This document shows positions 26,091 to 34,347 of a DNA stretch of 64,000 bases, piece by piece (position 1 is the stretch's first letter; every line of letters starts with the position of its first letter). The translations under genes and the position numbers were made by a program. Origin of the DNA: Acidobacteriota bacterium (lineage in GTDB: Bacteria; Acidobacteriota; Terriglobia; Terriglobales; Acidobacteriaceae); assembly GCA_013289765.1 (NCBI GenBank), contig JABCZI010000003.1, positions 124,001 through 188,000 on the forward strand. Direction: 5' to 3'. A model generated the notes under the pieces. That model did no database searches and was not told the origin of the DNA. It saw nothing but the letters and a program-made list of their open reading frames with translations.

Positions 26091-26148
26091 GAACCCCTCC
26101 CGAGCGAGACCCGCTTTTCGCGGCCGCGCGATATGATGGACTATATGC

Positions 26149-26169
26149 CGCGGGACCCAAGGTCCCGCG
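26149..26169. promoter_or_regulatory. perfect inverted repeat between glgA and rsmA
   Basis: CGCGGGACC at 26149-26157 and GGTCCCGCG at 26161-26169 are 9-base arms separated by CAA. It lies midway in the 136-base divergent spacer, with no T tract on either side, so an operator or structured leader is more likely than a terminator. Confidence 0.45.
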
Positions 26170-26226
26170 CAAACATTGCGCGCATGCAACTTTTCAGTCT
26201 ATAGCCCGAGGAAAAGAGGGGTCAAC

Positions 26227-27105
26227 GTGCCGAAGGTCGTTTCTACGCGTCGTCCGCAACACAAGCCCAAGTTGGGACAGCATTTCCTCTCCGATGACAG
26301 TTTTGCGCTGCAAATTGTCGAGGCTCTCGGTGAAGTTTCGCAGCACACGGTACTTGAAATCGGCCCCGGACGCGGCATTCTGACTTCTTTGCTGGCCAAG
26401 CGCGCCCGCCGCCTGATCGCGGTGGAACTCGACCGCGTACTGGCCGCTCAGCTTCGCCTGCGCTTTGGCATGTTTCCTAACGTCGAAGTCATTGAGGCCG
26501 ACATCCTCTCTGTCGATGTTGATTCGTTATTCGGCCCCAAGCCCGGACTGCAGCGTCCCGGAATTGAGTTTAAGCCCTCCCCAGCAAAGGTTATCGGTAA
26601 CCTTCCTTACTACATTACATCCGACATCCTGCTGCGTTTGTTGGAATACTCTAAGTACTTTGAGACGCTCGTCATTCTGGTGCAGCGCGAAGTCGCGGAT
26701 CGCATTGCCGCCGAACCCGGCAGCAGCGACTATGGACTGCTCTCGGCGACCACCCAGCTCTATGCCCGGGTGGAGAAGCTTTTCACACTTCCACCCGCAG
26801 CGTTTGCGCCGCCGCCCAAAGTGCACTCCACTGCGCTTCGCCTTACGATGGCGCCCCGGCAGCAGAAATTGGGCCTCAACTCAAATGGAATTAGCAACGA
26901 CGGCTTCATCGACTTCCTGAAACTTTCTTTTGGACAGAAGCGAAAAACTTTGTGGAACAATCTCAAATCTAACTATGCGGACGAGAATCTCCGTTCGGCC
27001 CTGGCCCGAGCGAAGATAAAACCCACCGCCCGGGCTGAGACGTTGACGCTGGAGCAGAGTGCGGCACTGTTTCACGCCTTGCGAAATTCGAGTGATGGCT
27101 CGTAG
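26227..27105 (+). CDS. rsmA: 16S rRNA (adenine1518-N6/1519-N6)-dimethyltransferase
   Basis: 292 residues. RsmA (KsgA) dimethylates two adenosines in helix 45 of 16S rRNA during 30S maturation. KPKLGQHFLSDDSFALQIVE opens the fold, LEIGPGRGILTSLLA is the SAM-binding motif I, AVELDRVLAAQL is motif II, and VIGNLPYYITSDILLRLL carries the NLPY active site. FGQKRKTLWNNL is typical of the C-terminal RNA-binding domain. Start GTG 26227 follows AGAGGGG; an upstream TTG at 26176 has no ribosome site. Confidence 0.96.
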   Translation: MPKVVSTRRPQHKPKLGQHFLSDDSFALQIVEALGEVSQHTVLEIGPGRGILTSLLAKRARRLIAVELDRVLAAQLRLRFGMFPNVEVIEADILSVDVDSLFGPKPGLQRPGIEFKPSPAKVIGNLPYYITSDILLRLLEYSKYFETLVILVQREVADRIAAEPGSSDYGLLSATTQLYARVEKLFTLPPAAFAPPPKVHSTALRLTMAPRQQKLGLNSNGISNDGFIDFLKLSFGQKRKTLWNNLKSNYADENLRSALARAKIKPTARAETLTLEQSAALFHALRNSSDGS

Positions 27106-27156
27106 CATAGGATTCTAGTCTCCATTTTCTGATAATTTGTTCGTTGCCGAGAGAAC

Positions 27157-27984
27157 ATGACTGCGGCGGCAGTTCGACATCCCGCGGTCGCGGGCCGATT
27201 CTATCCCCGCGACCCCGAAGCACTGCGCCAGGAGGTTCGCAGATATCTCACCGAATCCGGACAAACAAAGCCGGCTCCCGCCCTCGGCTGCCTTGCCCCC
27301 CATGCCGGATACATGTACTCCGGGCACGTCGCGGGAGCCGTATTTGCGGCCTCAGAGATTCCGGAACTTTGCTTTGTGCTGTGCCCGAACCACACTGGAG
27401 TCGGGCGTCCGCTGGCAATCGTTAGCGAAGGCGCCTGGGAGACACCGCTGGGCGATGTTCCGATCGACAGTGCATTCGCTGCCGCGCTCAAACAACGGTG
27501 TCCCCTTCTCGAGGAAGATTCGTCCGCGCACCGTACCGAGCACGCTATCGAAGTCGAGCTGCCCTTTCTGCAATCCATTCAACCCGATCTAAAATTCGTG
27601 CCGATCGCGATTGGCACATCGCGGTTCGAGGAGCTGGAGCAACTCGGGAACGCAATTGCCGACGTCATCGCCGCGCAGACTACTCGAGTCCTGATCGTCG
27701 CTTCCAGCGATATGAATCATTACGAATCCGACGCCATCACCCGGGTGAAAGATCAAAGCGCGATTGAACCAATCCTGCGCCTCGACGCCCGTGCCCTTTA
27801 CGACGCGGTCACCCAAAAACACATCAGCATGTGCGGCTTCGGCCCGGCCGTGGCAATGCTCACCGCAACAAAAAAGCTCGGCGCAAAGTGCGCCGAGCTT
27901 ATAAAGTATGCAAATTCTGGTGATGTATCCGGAGACCGCGATCAGGTCGTCGGTTACGCTGGCATCATTGTTCCCGCAATCTAG
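27157..27984 (+). CDS. MEMO-family protein (AmmeMemoRadiSam system protein B)
   Basis: 275 residues. PHAGYMYSGHVAGAVF, LCPNHTGVGRPLAI, SSDMNHYESDAITRVKDQSA and MCGFGPAVAMLTATKKLGA match MEMO1/AmmeMemoRadiSam B, a fold related to extradiol dioxygenases. His and Asp/Cys positions that bind metal in MEMO1 are present (His in PHAGY and PNHTG, Cys in MCGFG). The usual partners AMMECR1 (A) and the radical SAM protein are not adjacent, so this is an orphan copy here. The reaction is unknown. The stop codon overlaps, on opposite strands, the stop of the next gene. Confidence 0.9.
   Translation: MTAAAVRHPAVAGRFYPRDPEALRQEVRRYLTESGQTKPAPALGCLAPHAGYMYSGHVAGAVFAASEIPELCFVLCPNHTGVGRPLAIVSEGAWETPLGDVPIDSAFAAALKQRCPLLEEDSSAHRTEHAIEVELPFLQSIQPDLKFVPIAIGTSRFEELEQLGNAIADVIAAQTTRVLIVASSDMNHYESDAITRVKDQSAIEPILRLDARALYDAVTQKHISMCGFGPAVAMLTATKKLGAKCAELIKYANSGDVSGDRDQVVGYAGIIVPAI
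27869..27900 (-). terminator. terminator for the convergent small gene, inside the MEMO coding region
   Basis: A perfect 12-bp stem (27874-27885 with 27889-27900) and a 3-base loop. Read on the minus strand, the stem is followed by TTTTTTG. It lies 81 bases past the minus-strand stop at 27981, yet it is entirely coding (KKLGAKCAELI) on the plus strand. Confidence 0.8.
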
Positions 27985-28301
27985 TCGTGATGCTCGTGCT
28001 CTTCGTGTTCCTCGTGCGAGTGACGCCAATTCCAGTAGGCTCTTTGTTCTTTATGCTTCAAATGTTCGTAATCGACATAAGCTTCATGCCGTTCCTCCAG
28101 CCAGTGCCGATACACGCTATCTTCACGGTTATCCCAGTTGTGGTAATCCTTATGTTCAGGATCGTAGATCCTGCGATTTTCGCGCTCCTGGCGCTCATGT
28201 TCTTCGTGATCTTGCGCGATGACGGGTCTGGCATTCATCAGCGGTGCTCCGAGCGCCGCGGTTAACAGGAAAGTCCCCAAATAGCGATATCCACTATGCA
28301 T
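27981..28301 (-). CDS. small secreted His/Glu/Tyr-rich protein
   Basis: 106 residues. A signal peptide (HSGYRYLGTFLLTAALGAP, cleavage near residue 30) leads to a mature chain dominated by His, Glu, Arg, Tyr and Trp, ending HEEHEEHEHHD. The repeated His/acidic clusters suggest metal binding or a polyelectrolyte role in the periplasm, but no known family is recognised. The perfect GGAGGAG ribosome site before ATG 28301 supports this start; an open frame upstream to 28469 lacks one. Its TAG overlaps the plus-strand stop of the MEMO gene in a shared CTAG. Confidence 0.75.
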   Translation of the reverse strand: MHSGYRYLGTFLLTAALGAPLMNARPVIAQDHEEHERQERENRRIYDPEHKDYHNWDNREDSVYRHWLEERHEAYVDYEHLKHKEQRAYWNWRHSHEEHEEHEHHD

Positions 28302-28336
28302 GTACTCCTCCGATTTTAATTTAAAGGCTTCACCAC

Positions 28337-28585
28337 TCAGACCCTGGCGGCGGCATTGTCCTGGAACGCTGGCCGCGGCTGCGCCGCCGATGTCGCTTCG
28401 ATATCCAGCGTCGATAGTGCCTGCAGGCGCTCGCGCAATTCCTGCACCTGCGCCTGTCGCTCGTAGCATTCAGTTAGAAGTTCATCGGTCAATCCCGAAG
28501 GAGAATTCAAAGCTTCCATCTGCTGGCGGAGCAAATCCATAATCTGCTGCCGCACCGCATTCATCTCTTCGGCTCCTGCTTGCAT
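28337..28585 (-). CDS. small helical protein of unknown function
   Basis: 82 residues: QAGAEEMNAVRQQIMDLLRQ, then a Gln/Glu/Leu-rich helical stretch (QEL-RERLQALSTLD) with coiled-coil character and a short polar tail. ATG 28585 is preceded by AGGAGAAG at 7 bases. The frame remains open to 28720 but without a ribosome site. It lies 35 bases upstream of the secreted His-rich gene, so the two may be one operon. No family recognised. Confidence 0.6.
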   Translation of the reverse strand: MQAGAEEMNAVRQQIMDLLRQQMEALNSPSGLTDELLTECYERQAQVQELRERLQALSTLDIEATSAAQPRPAFQDNAAARV

Positions 28586-28817
28586 AGAGCTTCTCCTGAA
28601 GAACGCTGTCTCGTGGATCACATTACCCGGCTCCACAAAAACCTCGTATCCGGTAGAAACTGTATTTGCGGGAGTTTGACGCTCCACGCTTTGCACGTGA
28701 ATAACGTTTTGCACACTCACATGGTTTTTTTTGGGGAGGCGGTCCCGATCCGGGAGTTGCTATCAAGGGTATTCACTGCGGTCAAGCCGCCTGTGCAAGG
28801 GCGCCTCAAAATAGAAC

Positions 28818-28849
28818 GGGGCGGGCGTCAAGCAGAGCCGCCCCGCCCC
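28818..28849 (-). terminator. GC-rich hairpin after the FecR gene
   Basis: GGGGCGG and CCGCCCC arms separated by about 17 bases, 25 bases past the stop of the FecR-domain gene. On the minus strand it is followed by ttctatttt. Likely terminator. Confidence 0.6.
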
Positions 28850-28873
28850 ATCTGTTCTTCGCGAACAAACTTG

Positions 28874-30175
28874 TCAGTGTCCGGTGTGTCCGCCTGCGCT
28901 CGATGCATGTCCCGCCGGCGCCGCGCTCGCATGACCTACGGAACTCATCGTAAGAGCCGGAGTGGAAAAACCGTAGCCGCCAGCACGCGAACTCGCGGCG
29001 AACGCGGGTGCCGCGTGCAATTGCACCGCTCCTGTCCTTGCGACCTGTCCATTTAATTGGTGGAGATTGCTGATTGATCCGCGTGGGATGGCTAAACCTG
29101 CGGACTGATTCGTCACAATTGTTCGCCCTGTTGGAGCCGTCGTCGTCGCCGGCCCACCCCTGCCGACCACAACGTTGCTCACCGTACCGGACGGTACCGC
29201 CGGAGGATGGAAAGTTGCCGCGGCCCCCACATAGTGAATTCCACCGTGCCATGTGTTCCATCCGCCAGGCTGCCATCCCCAGCCAAAACCTGGAGCGAAC
29301 GTCCAGTTCCCGTAGTAGTAAGGCATCCAGCCCCACGGATACGCCGAGGCCCACATGAATCCCATACCGGGATACCATGACCACGCGCCATCCATAAATG
29401 GATTCCAGCCTACGCCCGCAAAGTACGGTTGCCACATGGTGCCGTAGCCGGCAACGTTGCTGTATCCACCGTAATAGCTGAGATCGCTGTAGCCGTAACC
29501 ATACGGCGTAGAGTTATCTTTCGAGTACTGATCGTGATACTCGACTGCTTGTTTGTCCCACTGATCATAGGGATCTTGTTCAACATTCTTCGCCAGAGTT
29601 GCACCGTCGTTATCGTTATCACTCACGTCGAAAGTGACCATCTTTTTCTTGCCGACCTTGGCCGTGCCCGACGGGCCCACAACTTCCAATTCGTTCTTGA
29701 AGCTAGCAATTTCCGCGGTGCTCGAAGAGCTTGCCACACGGAAGTGGGCCGCCTGCTTGAGTTCCACACGCTCGCGAGAAAAATTCAGCGTCAGCTCATC
29801 ACCGCTCTTTCCCAGCCAGTTGATGTACGCCCTGCCTTCGACCAAATCAATTGCGGAAATTCGCTTGCCTGCGTCACTCAACCCTAGTGTGCTGAACTGC
29901 ACCATCGTGTTCGGTGTGACACGCAACGTGCTGCCATCTTCGAATTCAATCTCGGCCCGGCCATTCTCCCGCGTGCGCAGTTGCGTCCCCTGAGTAATGG
30001 GGAGATTGACAAAAGCATTCTCGAACCCCAGCCCCGCATTCTTGTCGATTTGAACGGTGCCTTGCACATCGCTCAATCGAACGATGCGCGCCTGCGATCC
30101 AGCCGTAGCGGGCAACGCGAAAAGCGCGCAGGCCAAGGCCATTCCTACCATCGCGAAAATTCGTGGCTTGCACAT
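28874..30175 (-). CDS. FecR-domain protein with Trp/Tyr/Gly-rich tail
   Basis: 433 residues. The signal peptide (about 1-25, ALFALPATAGSQ) is followed by a FecR domain (about residues 35-150: GTQLRTRENGRAEIEFEDGS, STLGLSDAGKRISAIDLVEG, LNFSRERVELKQAAHFRVAS). From about residue 215 the chain becomes rich in Trp, Tyr, Gly and Pro (GWNPFMDGAWSWYPGMGFMW, WGWMPYYYGNWTFAPGFGWG), a pattern seen in envelope proteins with DUF6600-type tails. No ECF sigma factor is adjacent, so a structural or sensor role unlinked to sigma control is likely. AGGAGG before the ATG. Confidence 0.82.
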   Translation of the reverse strand: MCKPRIFAMVGMALACALFALPATAGSQARIVRLSDVQGTVQIDKNAGLGFENAFVNLPITQGTQLRTRENGRAEIEFEDGSTLRVTPNTMVQFSTLGLSDAGKRISAIDLVEGRAYINWLGKSGDELTLNFSRERVELKQAAHFRVASSSSTAEIASFKNELEVVGPSGTAKVGKKKMVTFDVSDNDNDGATLAKNVEQDPYDQWDKQAVEYHDQYSKDNSTPYGYGYSDLSYYGGYSNVAGYGTMWQPYFAGVGWNPFMDGAWSWYPGMGFMWASAYPWGWMPYYYGNWTFAPGFGWGWQPGGWNTWHGGIHYVGAAATFHPPAVPSGTVSNVVVGRGGPATTTAPTGRTIVTNQSAGLAIPRGSISNLHQLNGQVARTGAVQLHAAPAFAASSRAGGYGFSTPALTMSSVGHASAAPAGHASSAGGHTGH

Positions 30176-30272
30176 AAAAGCCTCCTAATGCGGCGCAGGG
30201 TCCGAATTCCCTTCCATGGACGATTCTCAGCCTATTAGAACACGTTCCCAATCCGTCGTTGTCTCTAACCTA

Positions 30273-30992
30273 TCACCGGCCAGACTCACTCATCTGGATC
30301 AGTTCCTGCGCTCGCGCCCGTACTACGTTCATGACCGAAGCATCCTCAACAATCTCTCGCAGAACCGGCGTCACGCCCTGAATTTCACTGAGTTCATTAT
30401 TCTTCGCCTGCGCCTGCATCCGCTTTAGCTCCTCGTCCAGCGCGAGTTTCTGATAGCGATGGTAGTAAGCGAGCCGCCGGCCATATTCCAGTGTGCCAGC
30501 CATGCCCTGGAAGAAAGCGGTCAGTTCCCGGACCGGTTCCAGATGCGAGTAGTTGTATCGCGCAGTGTTGGACCTATCATTCTCTTGATAGCTGAGCACC
30601 TTGGTCCCGGTAAATGCCAGCTTGCTATTACCTGAATCGATCTTGCCGGCAAAGTAGTGCGCCTGTTTGGCCCAGTCAAAGATCCGCTGGCGATTCTGCG
30701 CTGATATCTCGAATTCCGTATGGTACGTCTCCTCGTCGGAGTCTTTCACTACCTTTGCGCTGCTCTCATAGCACGCGCGCCCGTTTACGTCGACTGCGAT
30801 CGAATAATGTTCCGGACTCGATTGTGGAAAATCCAGCGTGAAGGTAACTGTCGGGGGGAAAGCGGCGCCGCTATGCGCGGCATCCTGCGAAATCATGGAC
30901 GTGGTCATGGCGACCCACGCCACGATCCCTATCGGCAGGGTCCTAAATCGCATGCCGCGAATCCGAGCTCGAATCACCGAAGATTGTCTCAT
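30273..30992 (-). CDS. hypothetical exported protein translationally coupled to ruvC
   Basis: 239 residues. An N-terminal hydrophobic segment (IGIVAWVAMTTSMI, about 22-36) suggests export or a membrane anchor. The rest contains beta-rich sequence followed by a helical C-terminus (ALDEELKRMQAQAKNNELSE). The ATG overlaps the ruvC stop in TGATG, so it is translated from the ruvC mRNA. No family is recognised. An internal Met at residue 14 could be the true start. Confidence 0.65.
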   Translation of the reverse strand: MRQSSVIRARIRGMRFRTLPIGIVAWVAMTTSMISQDAAHSGAAFPPTVTFTLDFPQSSPEHYSIAVDVNGRACYESSAKVVKDSDEETYHTEFEISAQNRQRIFDWAKQAHYFAGKIDSGNSKLAFTGTKVLSYQENDRSNTARYNYSHLEPVRELTAFFQGMAGTLEYGRRLAYYHRYQKLALDEELKRMQAQAKNNELSEIQGVTPVLREIVEDASVMNVVRARAQELIQMSESGR

Positions 30993-31495
30993 CAGCGCGC
31001 TACGGCTCCCTGCCTGGCAAGGGTGGCCGCAGTGTGCAAATGGCAGATTGCGATGGCCAGCGCATCGGATGCGTCCATCGGCTCTGGAGGCTCGTCCAAC
31101 CCAAGCAAGCGCGTGACCATGTCTTGCACTTGCTGTTTCTCTGCCCGCCCGTACCCAACTACCGAAGACTTGATGGTCAGTGGCGAATACTCCGCCACGT
31201 CGAGGCCCGCCGCAGCAGCAGCCAGCATGGCCACTCCCCGCACCTGACCCAACTTCAATGCCGACTTCACATTCAGCGCGTAGAAAATCCCTTCAATCGC
31301 CACCTCGTTCGGCTGATGTTCGACGATGAGTGCGCCCAGGCCGTCATAAATGCGCGCCAGGCGCCGCGCTAGCGGATCGCGCGGTGAAAGCTTGATCGCT
31401 CCGCATGTCAGGCATACTAACCGTCCACCGGAATGCATCTCCACCACCCCGTACCCGGTGTATGTTCCGCCGCAGTCGATGCCCAGAACTCGCAT
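30992..31495 (-). CDS. ruvC: Holliday junction resolvase RuvC
   Basis: 167 residues. RuvC resolves Holliday junctions left by recombination, working with RuvAB. The four acidic catalytic positions are visible: Asp in MRVLGIDCGGTYTGYG, Glu in VAIEGIFYALNVKSALKLGQ, and two Asp in DASDALAIAICHLHT. VVGYGRAEKQQVQDMVTRLL is also typical. ATG 31495 is chosen because it directly precedes the conserved start; an upstream start at 31546 would add 17 unconserved residues. ruvA and ruvB are not adjacent. Confidence 0.95.
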   Translation of the reverse strand: MRVLGIDCGGTYTGYGVVEMHSGGRLVCLTCGAIKLSPRDPLARRLARIYDGLGALIVEHQPNEVAIEGIFYALNVKSALKLGQVRGVAMLAAAAAGLDVAEYSPLTIKSSVVGYGRAEKQQVQDMVTRLLGLDEPPEPMDASDALAIAICHLHTAATLARQGAVAR

Positions 31496-31592
31496 GTGAG
31501 TGCAGTTTATCGCGGAAGCCACCGACAGCCTAGTATCGCTTTCCATACGATACGTCGGCAGCGTGAAGAAACAGTGTTCTTCTCAGTTGCGC

Positions 31593-32165
31593 TTACTTCT
31601 TGGGGCGCGACTCGGGGGGCACCAGACCTGACAGCCGGTAGTATGCAACCAGTTGGCCGTAGTGCTCGCCCGAATGTTCGATGAAACCGTAGGCCAGATC
31701 GGAGATGCGGGCCTTCTGGTGCTCAAATGGATCCACGACGATGTCGGACATTCCTTTGTCGCCTTTAGCTTTGATGGCGGCGGCGCCATCGGCAAACGAT
31801 TTTTTCACGAAGGCAACGATTTCAGTTTTGGTCTTGTACTTATCGCGTTTGGGATCTTCTTCGGCAGGCGGTTTCTCGCCTAGGGCTAAATTCGTGAAGA
31901 AATAATTAGCGCCGGCGGCGTGCAGAAGTTGCTCGGCAAAGCTACGCTGGGCGGGCGTGGGCTTGAAGTCGTACTTATCTTCGGGAAAATCTTCGGCCAT
32001 GGCGGTAAGTTTGCGGCCTATGTCGTTCCAGGATTCGAGCACTGCCCCCGATGGACTGCGGACGGGCTTGGTGGCCACTTCTTTTTTTGTGTCTTGGGCG
32101 CGGGCGGAGAAGGTTAAGAATGCAGCGGCCAGAATCGCTGCGGCGAGAAATGGCGTTTTGCTCAT
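31593..32165 (-). CDS. secreted DinB-fold protein
   Basis: 190 residues. A signal peptide (AILAAAFLTFSARAQ, cleavage about residue 23) precedes a four-helix DinB domain (VLESWNDIGRKLTAM, FAEQLLHAAGANYFF, FIEHSGEHYGQLVAYYRLSG). The usual three His positions appear as H in QLLHAAG and H/H in IEHSGEHYGQ. This is a second DinB-fold protein in the window (the other is at 231-743), here exported. The enzymatic role is unknown. It lies 97 bases upstream of ruvC on the same strand. Confidence 0.8.
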   Translation of the reverse strand: MSKTPFLAAAILAAAFLTFSARAQDTKKEVATKPVRSPSGAVLESWNDIGRKLTAMAEDFPEDKYDFKPTPAQRSFAEQLLHAAGANYFFTNLALGEKPPAEEDPKRDKYKTKTEIVAFVKKSFADGAAAIKAKGDKGMSDIVVDPFEHQKARISDLAYGFIEHSGEHYGQLVAYYRLSGLVPPESRPKK

Positions 32166-32257
32166 GGTGATTCCTCCGATGATCTGTGGTGGGCGAGCGC
32201 CATCTTAGTCTGAAATTGGTGTCGTGTAAACCGGGAATCGAAGCGTTGGGAAAGATA

Positions 32258-32291
32258 AATCTTTAACACAGAGGACGCGAGGTCACACAGG
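32258..32291 (+). repeat. dispersed TTTAACACAGAGGAC repeat, copy 1
   Basis: Contains AAATCTTTAACACAGAGGAC followed by gcgaggtcacacaggg. A diverged copy in the opposite orientation occurs at 62581-62622 (on its minus strand AAATCCTTTAACGCAAGGAC, then acaggggttcacggggg). Both lie in intergenic DNA. A purine-rich gap at 13642 looks related. Confidence 0.6.
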
Positions 32292-32336
32292 GTAGAGATG
32301 TTTTGTATCGAGTTATATTATCGAGTTTGGATCTGA

Positions 32337-33077
32337 TTATAAAAGTCCGGCGGTGGGAAGAATTTCGAGAGTTTCGACTGTGGCGTTCGCGTGCAATAGG
32401 ATTGCATTCACGACTGATTGGGCGATTGTGGCTGGAGACATCATTTTTTTGCGCGGAGCTTCGGGCCAGAAGGTGTTCCAGATTTCGGTGTCGGTGGCGC
32501 CGGGCATGAGCGCGATGACGCGGATTCTTTTCGGTCGCAGTTCTTCGCGCAGCGTGTTGGTGAGGCCGAGGGCGCCGTGCTTGGAAGCGATGTAGGCGGC
32601 CATTCCGGCGAAGACGCGGTTGGCGATGGAGAGGTTGTTCACGATAGTGCCGCCACTTCTCATCATGGGGAGGGCGGCCTGCGTGACCAGGAATGTGGCG
32701 GTCAGATTGGTATCGATCACGTCTTTCCAGAGTTCCGCTGGGAGTTTGTCGACGGTAAGATTCGTGTGGGCGATGCCGGCGTTGTTGATGAGAATATCCA
32801 GACGCTTGAATTGGCGGCGGAGAGCGCGGAAGAGAGCGTCGATGGACTGCGGATCGCGGAGGTCGCAGGGGTGGGCGAGAGCCTTAATTTTGGCTGAGGC
32901 CAGTTCCCTGCTGATGCGGTCGAGGGCTTTTTCGTCGCGGCCGGTGAGGATTAGATTGCAGCCTTGGGCGGCCAGGGCGCGTGCGATGGCGAGTCCGATG
33001 CCGCGGGTTGCGCCAGTGACAAGGGCGGCCTGATTGCGTAAAGGCTGTGTGGAGATTTTGGTGGAGGGTTTTGGCAA
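32337..33077 (-). CDS. short-chain dehydrogenase/reductase next to pterin genes
   Basis: 246 residues. LVTGATRGIGLA (cofactor loop) is near residue 20, NNAG follows the acidic loop, the active-site serine is in NNLSIANRVF, and YIASK carries the catalytic Tyr-Lys pair. VRVIALMPGATDTEIWNTF and the C-terminal ETLEILPT are typical of classical NADP-dependent SDRs. Because folE and two pterin synthases lie just upstream, a sepiapterin-reductase-like role is possible. The hairpin at 33213 separates it from folE, however, so cotranscription is unproven. TTG 33077 follows AGGAG; the frame is open further upstream. Confidence 0.8.
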   Translation of the reverse strand: MPKPSTKISTQPLRNQAALVTGATRGIGLAIARALAAQGCNLILTGRDEKALDRISRELASAKIKALAHPCDLRDPQSIDALFRALRRQFKRLDILINNAGIAHTNLTVDKLPAELWKDVIDTNLTATFLVTQAALPMMRSGGTIVNNLSIANRVFAGMAAYIASKHGALGLTNTLREELRPKRIRVIALMPGATDTEIWNTFWPEAPRKKMMSPATIAQSVVNAILLHANATVETLEILPTAGLL

Positions 33078-33212
33078 GCGCCGGTCGCTCCTGAGTGAGT
33101 TCTTTCCTAGCGTATAGAAAAGCCCCGCTTCCCGCAAAGGATGCGAGATGTTCGGCACCCCCATATTGCCCGATAGAAACTTAACAACCAAAATCACCGT
33201 CAACGTCAAAAG

Positions 33213-33232
33213 CGTCGGACAGGAGTGTCCGA
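33213..33232 (-). repeat. GTCGGACA hairpin repeat, copy 1
   Basis: GTCGGACA, GGAG, TGTCCGAC: a perfect 8-bp stem with a 4-base loop. It lies 24 bases beyond the folE stop, and on the minus strand is followed by GCTTTTGACG. A near-identical copy sits at 36427. Both may act as terminators of minus-strand genes. Confidence 0.7.
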
Positions 33233-33255
33233 CGCCGCACGATTACATCGGGGCT

Positions 33256-33861
33256 TTAGATTCCGTTGGGGCGCTGACGGATTAGCGAGAGGAACTCCTG
33301 ACGCGTTTCGTTTTCGTTGCGGAAGCAACCGAGCATGGAAGAGGTGACGGCGGCGGAGTGTTGCTTTTCAACTCCGCGCATCATCATGCACAAGTGACGG
33401 GCTTCGATGACGACGCCGACGCCTTGCGGTTCGATTACTTTCTGAATAGTTTCTGCGATCTGGGTCGTAAGGCGCTCCTGAATCTGCAGGCGGCGGGAAA
33501 AGAGTTCGATTAGTCGCGGAACCTTGCTGAGGCCGATTACTTTGCCGTTGGGGATGTAAGCGACGTGTACTTTCCCGAAGAACGGCAGCATGTGATGCTC
33601 GCAGAGGCTGAACATTTCGATATCTTTGACGATCACCATCTCATCGTAGGTGACGGTGAAGAGCGCGCCTTTGAGCAAAGCTTCGGGATCTTCGGTGTAG
33701 CCGCGGGTAAGGAATTGCATGGATTTGCGAACCCGCTCGGGAGTGAGAAGGAGGCCTTCGCGTTTGGGATCTTCGCCGAGGCGGACGATCATTTCCTGCA
33801 CCAGATCTTCGAAGCTGGCGCTGGTGAGAGTTGCAGGTTCGCTGGTTGGTTTCATGGTCAT
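33256..33861 (-). CDS. folE: GTP cyclohydrolase I
   Basis: 201 residues. FolE converts GTP to 7,8-dihydroneopterin triphosphate, the first step towards folate, biopterin and related pterins. [20 protein letters not shown] holds zinc ligands, [20 protein letters not shown] the substrate region, and [20 protein letters not shown] the second zinc Cys and active-site His. All key residues are present. It is tightly followed upstream by two pterin synthase paralogues, and probably cotranscribed with them. Confidence 0.97.
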   Translation of the reverse strand: MTMKPTSEPATLTSASFEDLVQEMIVRLGEDPKREGLLLTPERVRKSMQFLTRGYTEDPEALLKGALFTVTYDEMVIVKDIEMFSLCEHHMLPFFGKVHVAYIPNGKVIGLSKVPRLIELFSRRLQIQERLTTQIAETIQKVIEPQGVGVVIEARHLCMMMRGVEKQHSAAVTSSMLGCFRNENETRQEFLSLIRQRPNGI

Positions 33862-33908
33862 ATCACATCGCTAATTGCGTAGCTGCTCACTTTTCTGTTG
33901 AAACAAGA

Positions 33909-34313
33909 TTATCCAGAATACTCGAACGAATTCATCATCGTTTCTTCGATGCGCACTCTTTCCAGATGCGCTAGATGGAAGCCGCGCTGCACTATTTCGT
34001 ACACGTGGATGCACAGATTTTCCGTGGTGGGAACTTCGTTGGCGAATTCCGGCAGCATATTCAGGTCCTCATGATCGAAGCGGGCCAGGACTTCCCTTCC
34101 GATGAAGCCGTCGAGATCGGTGAGATTGCACACCATCCCAGTTTGCTGGTCGACCGGGCCGCTGACGGTCACTTCGACGGTGTAGTTGTGGCCGTGGCCG
34201 TAGGGGTTGTTGCACTTGCCATAAGTCGTCTGATTTTCTTCAGGCGACATCGCTTCGCTGTGGAGACGGTGCGAGGCGGAAAAAAGATAGCGGCGAGAGA
34301 GGTGGGCTTTCAT
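33909..34313 (-). CDS. 6-pyruvoyl-tetrahydropterin synthase family protein (paralogue 1)
   Basis: 134 residues. LFSASHRLHSE contains the first zinc His, GKCNNPYGHGHNYTVEVTVS the catalytic Cys and two more zinc His, and FDHEDLN and PTTENLCIHVYEIVQ the remaining conserved positions. PTPS enzymes convert dihydroneopterin triphosphate to pyruvoyl-tetrahydropterin; bacterial relatives make carboxytetrahydropterin for queuosine. The GKCNNP motif and FSASHR start resemble the biopterin-type enzymes. No other queuosine genes are nearby. It is about 47 bases upstream of folE and 34 bases downstream of paralogue 2. Confidence 0.92.
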   Translation of the reverse strand: MKAHLSRRYLFSASHRLHSEAMSPEENQTTYGKCNNPYGHGHNYTVEVTVSGPVDQQTGMVCNLTDLDGFIGREVLARFDHEDLNMLPEFANEVPTTENLCIHVYEIVQRGFHLAHLERVRIEETMMNSFEYSG

Positions 34314-34347
34314 ATTTGGCTTCTAGTTTCTAGCTTCTGGTTGTCCC

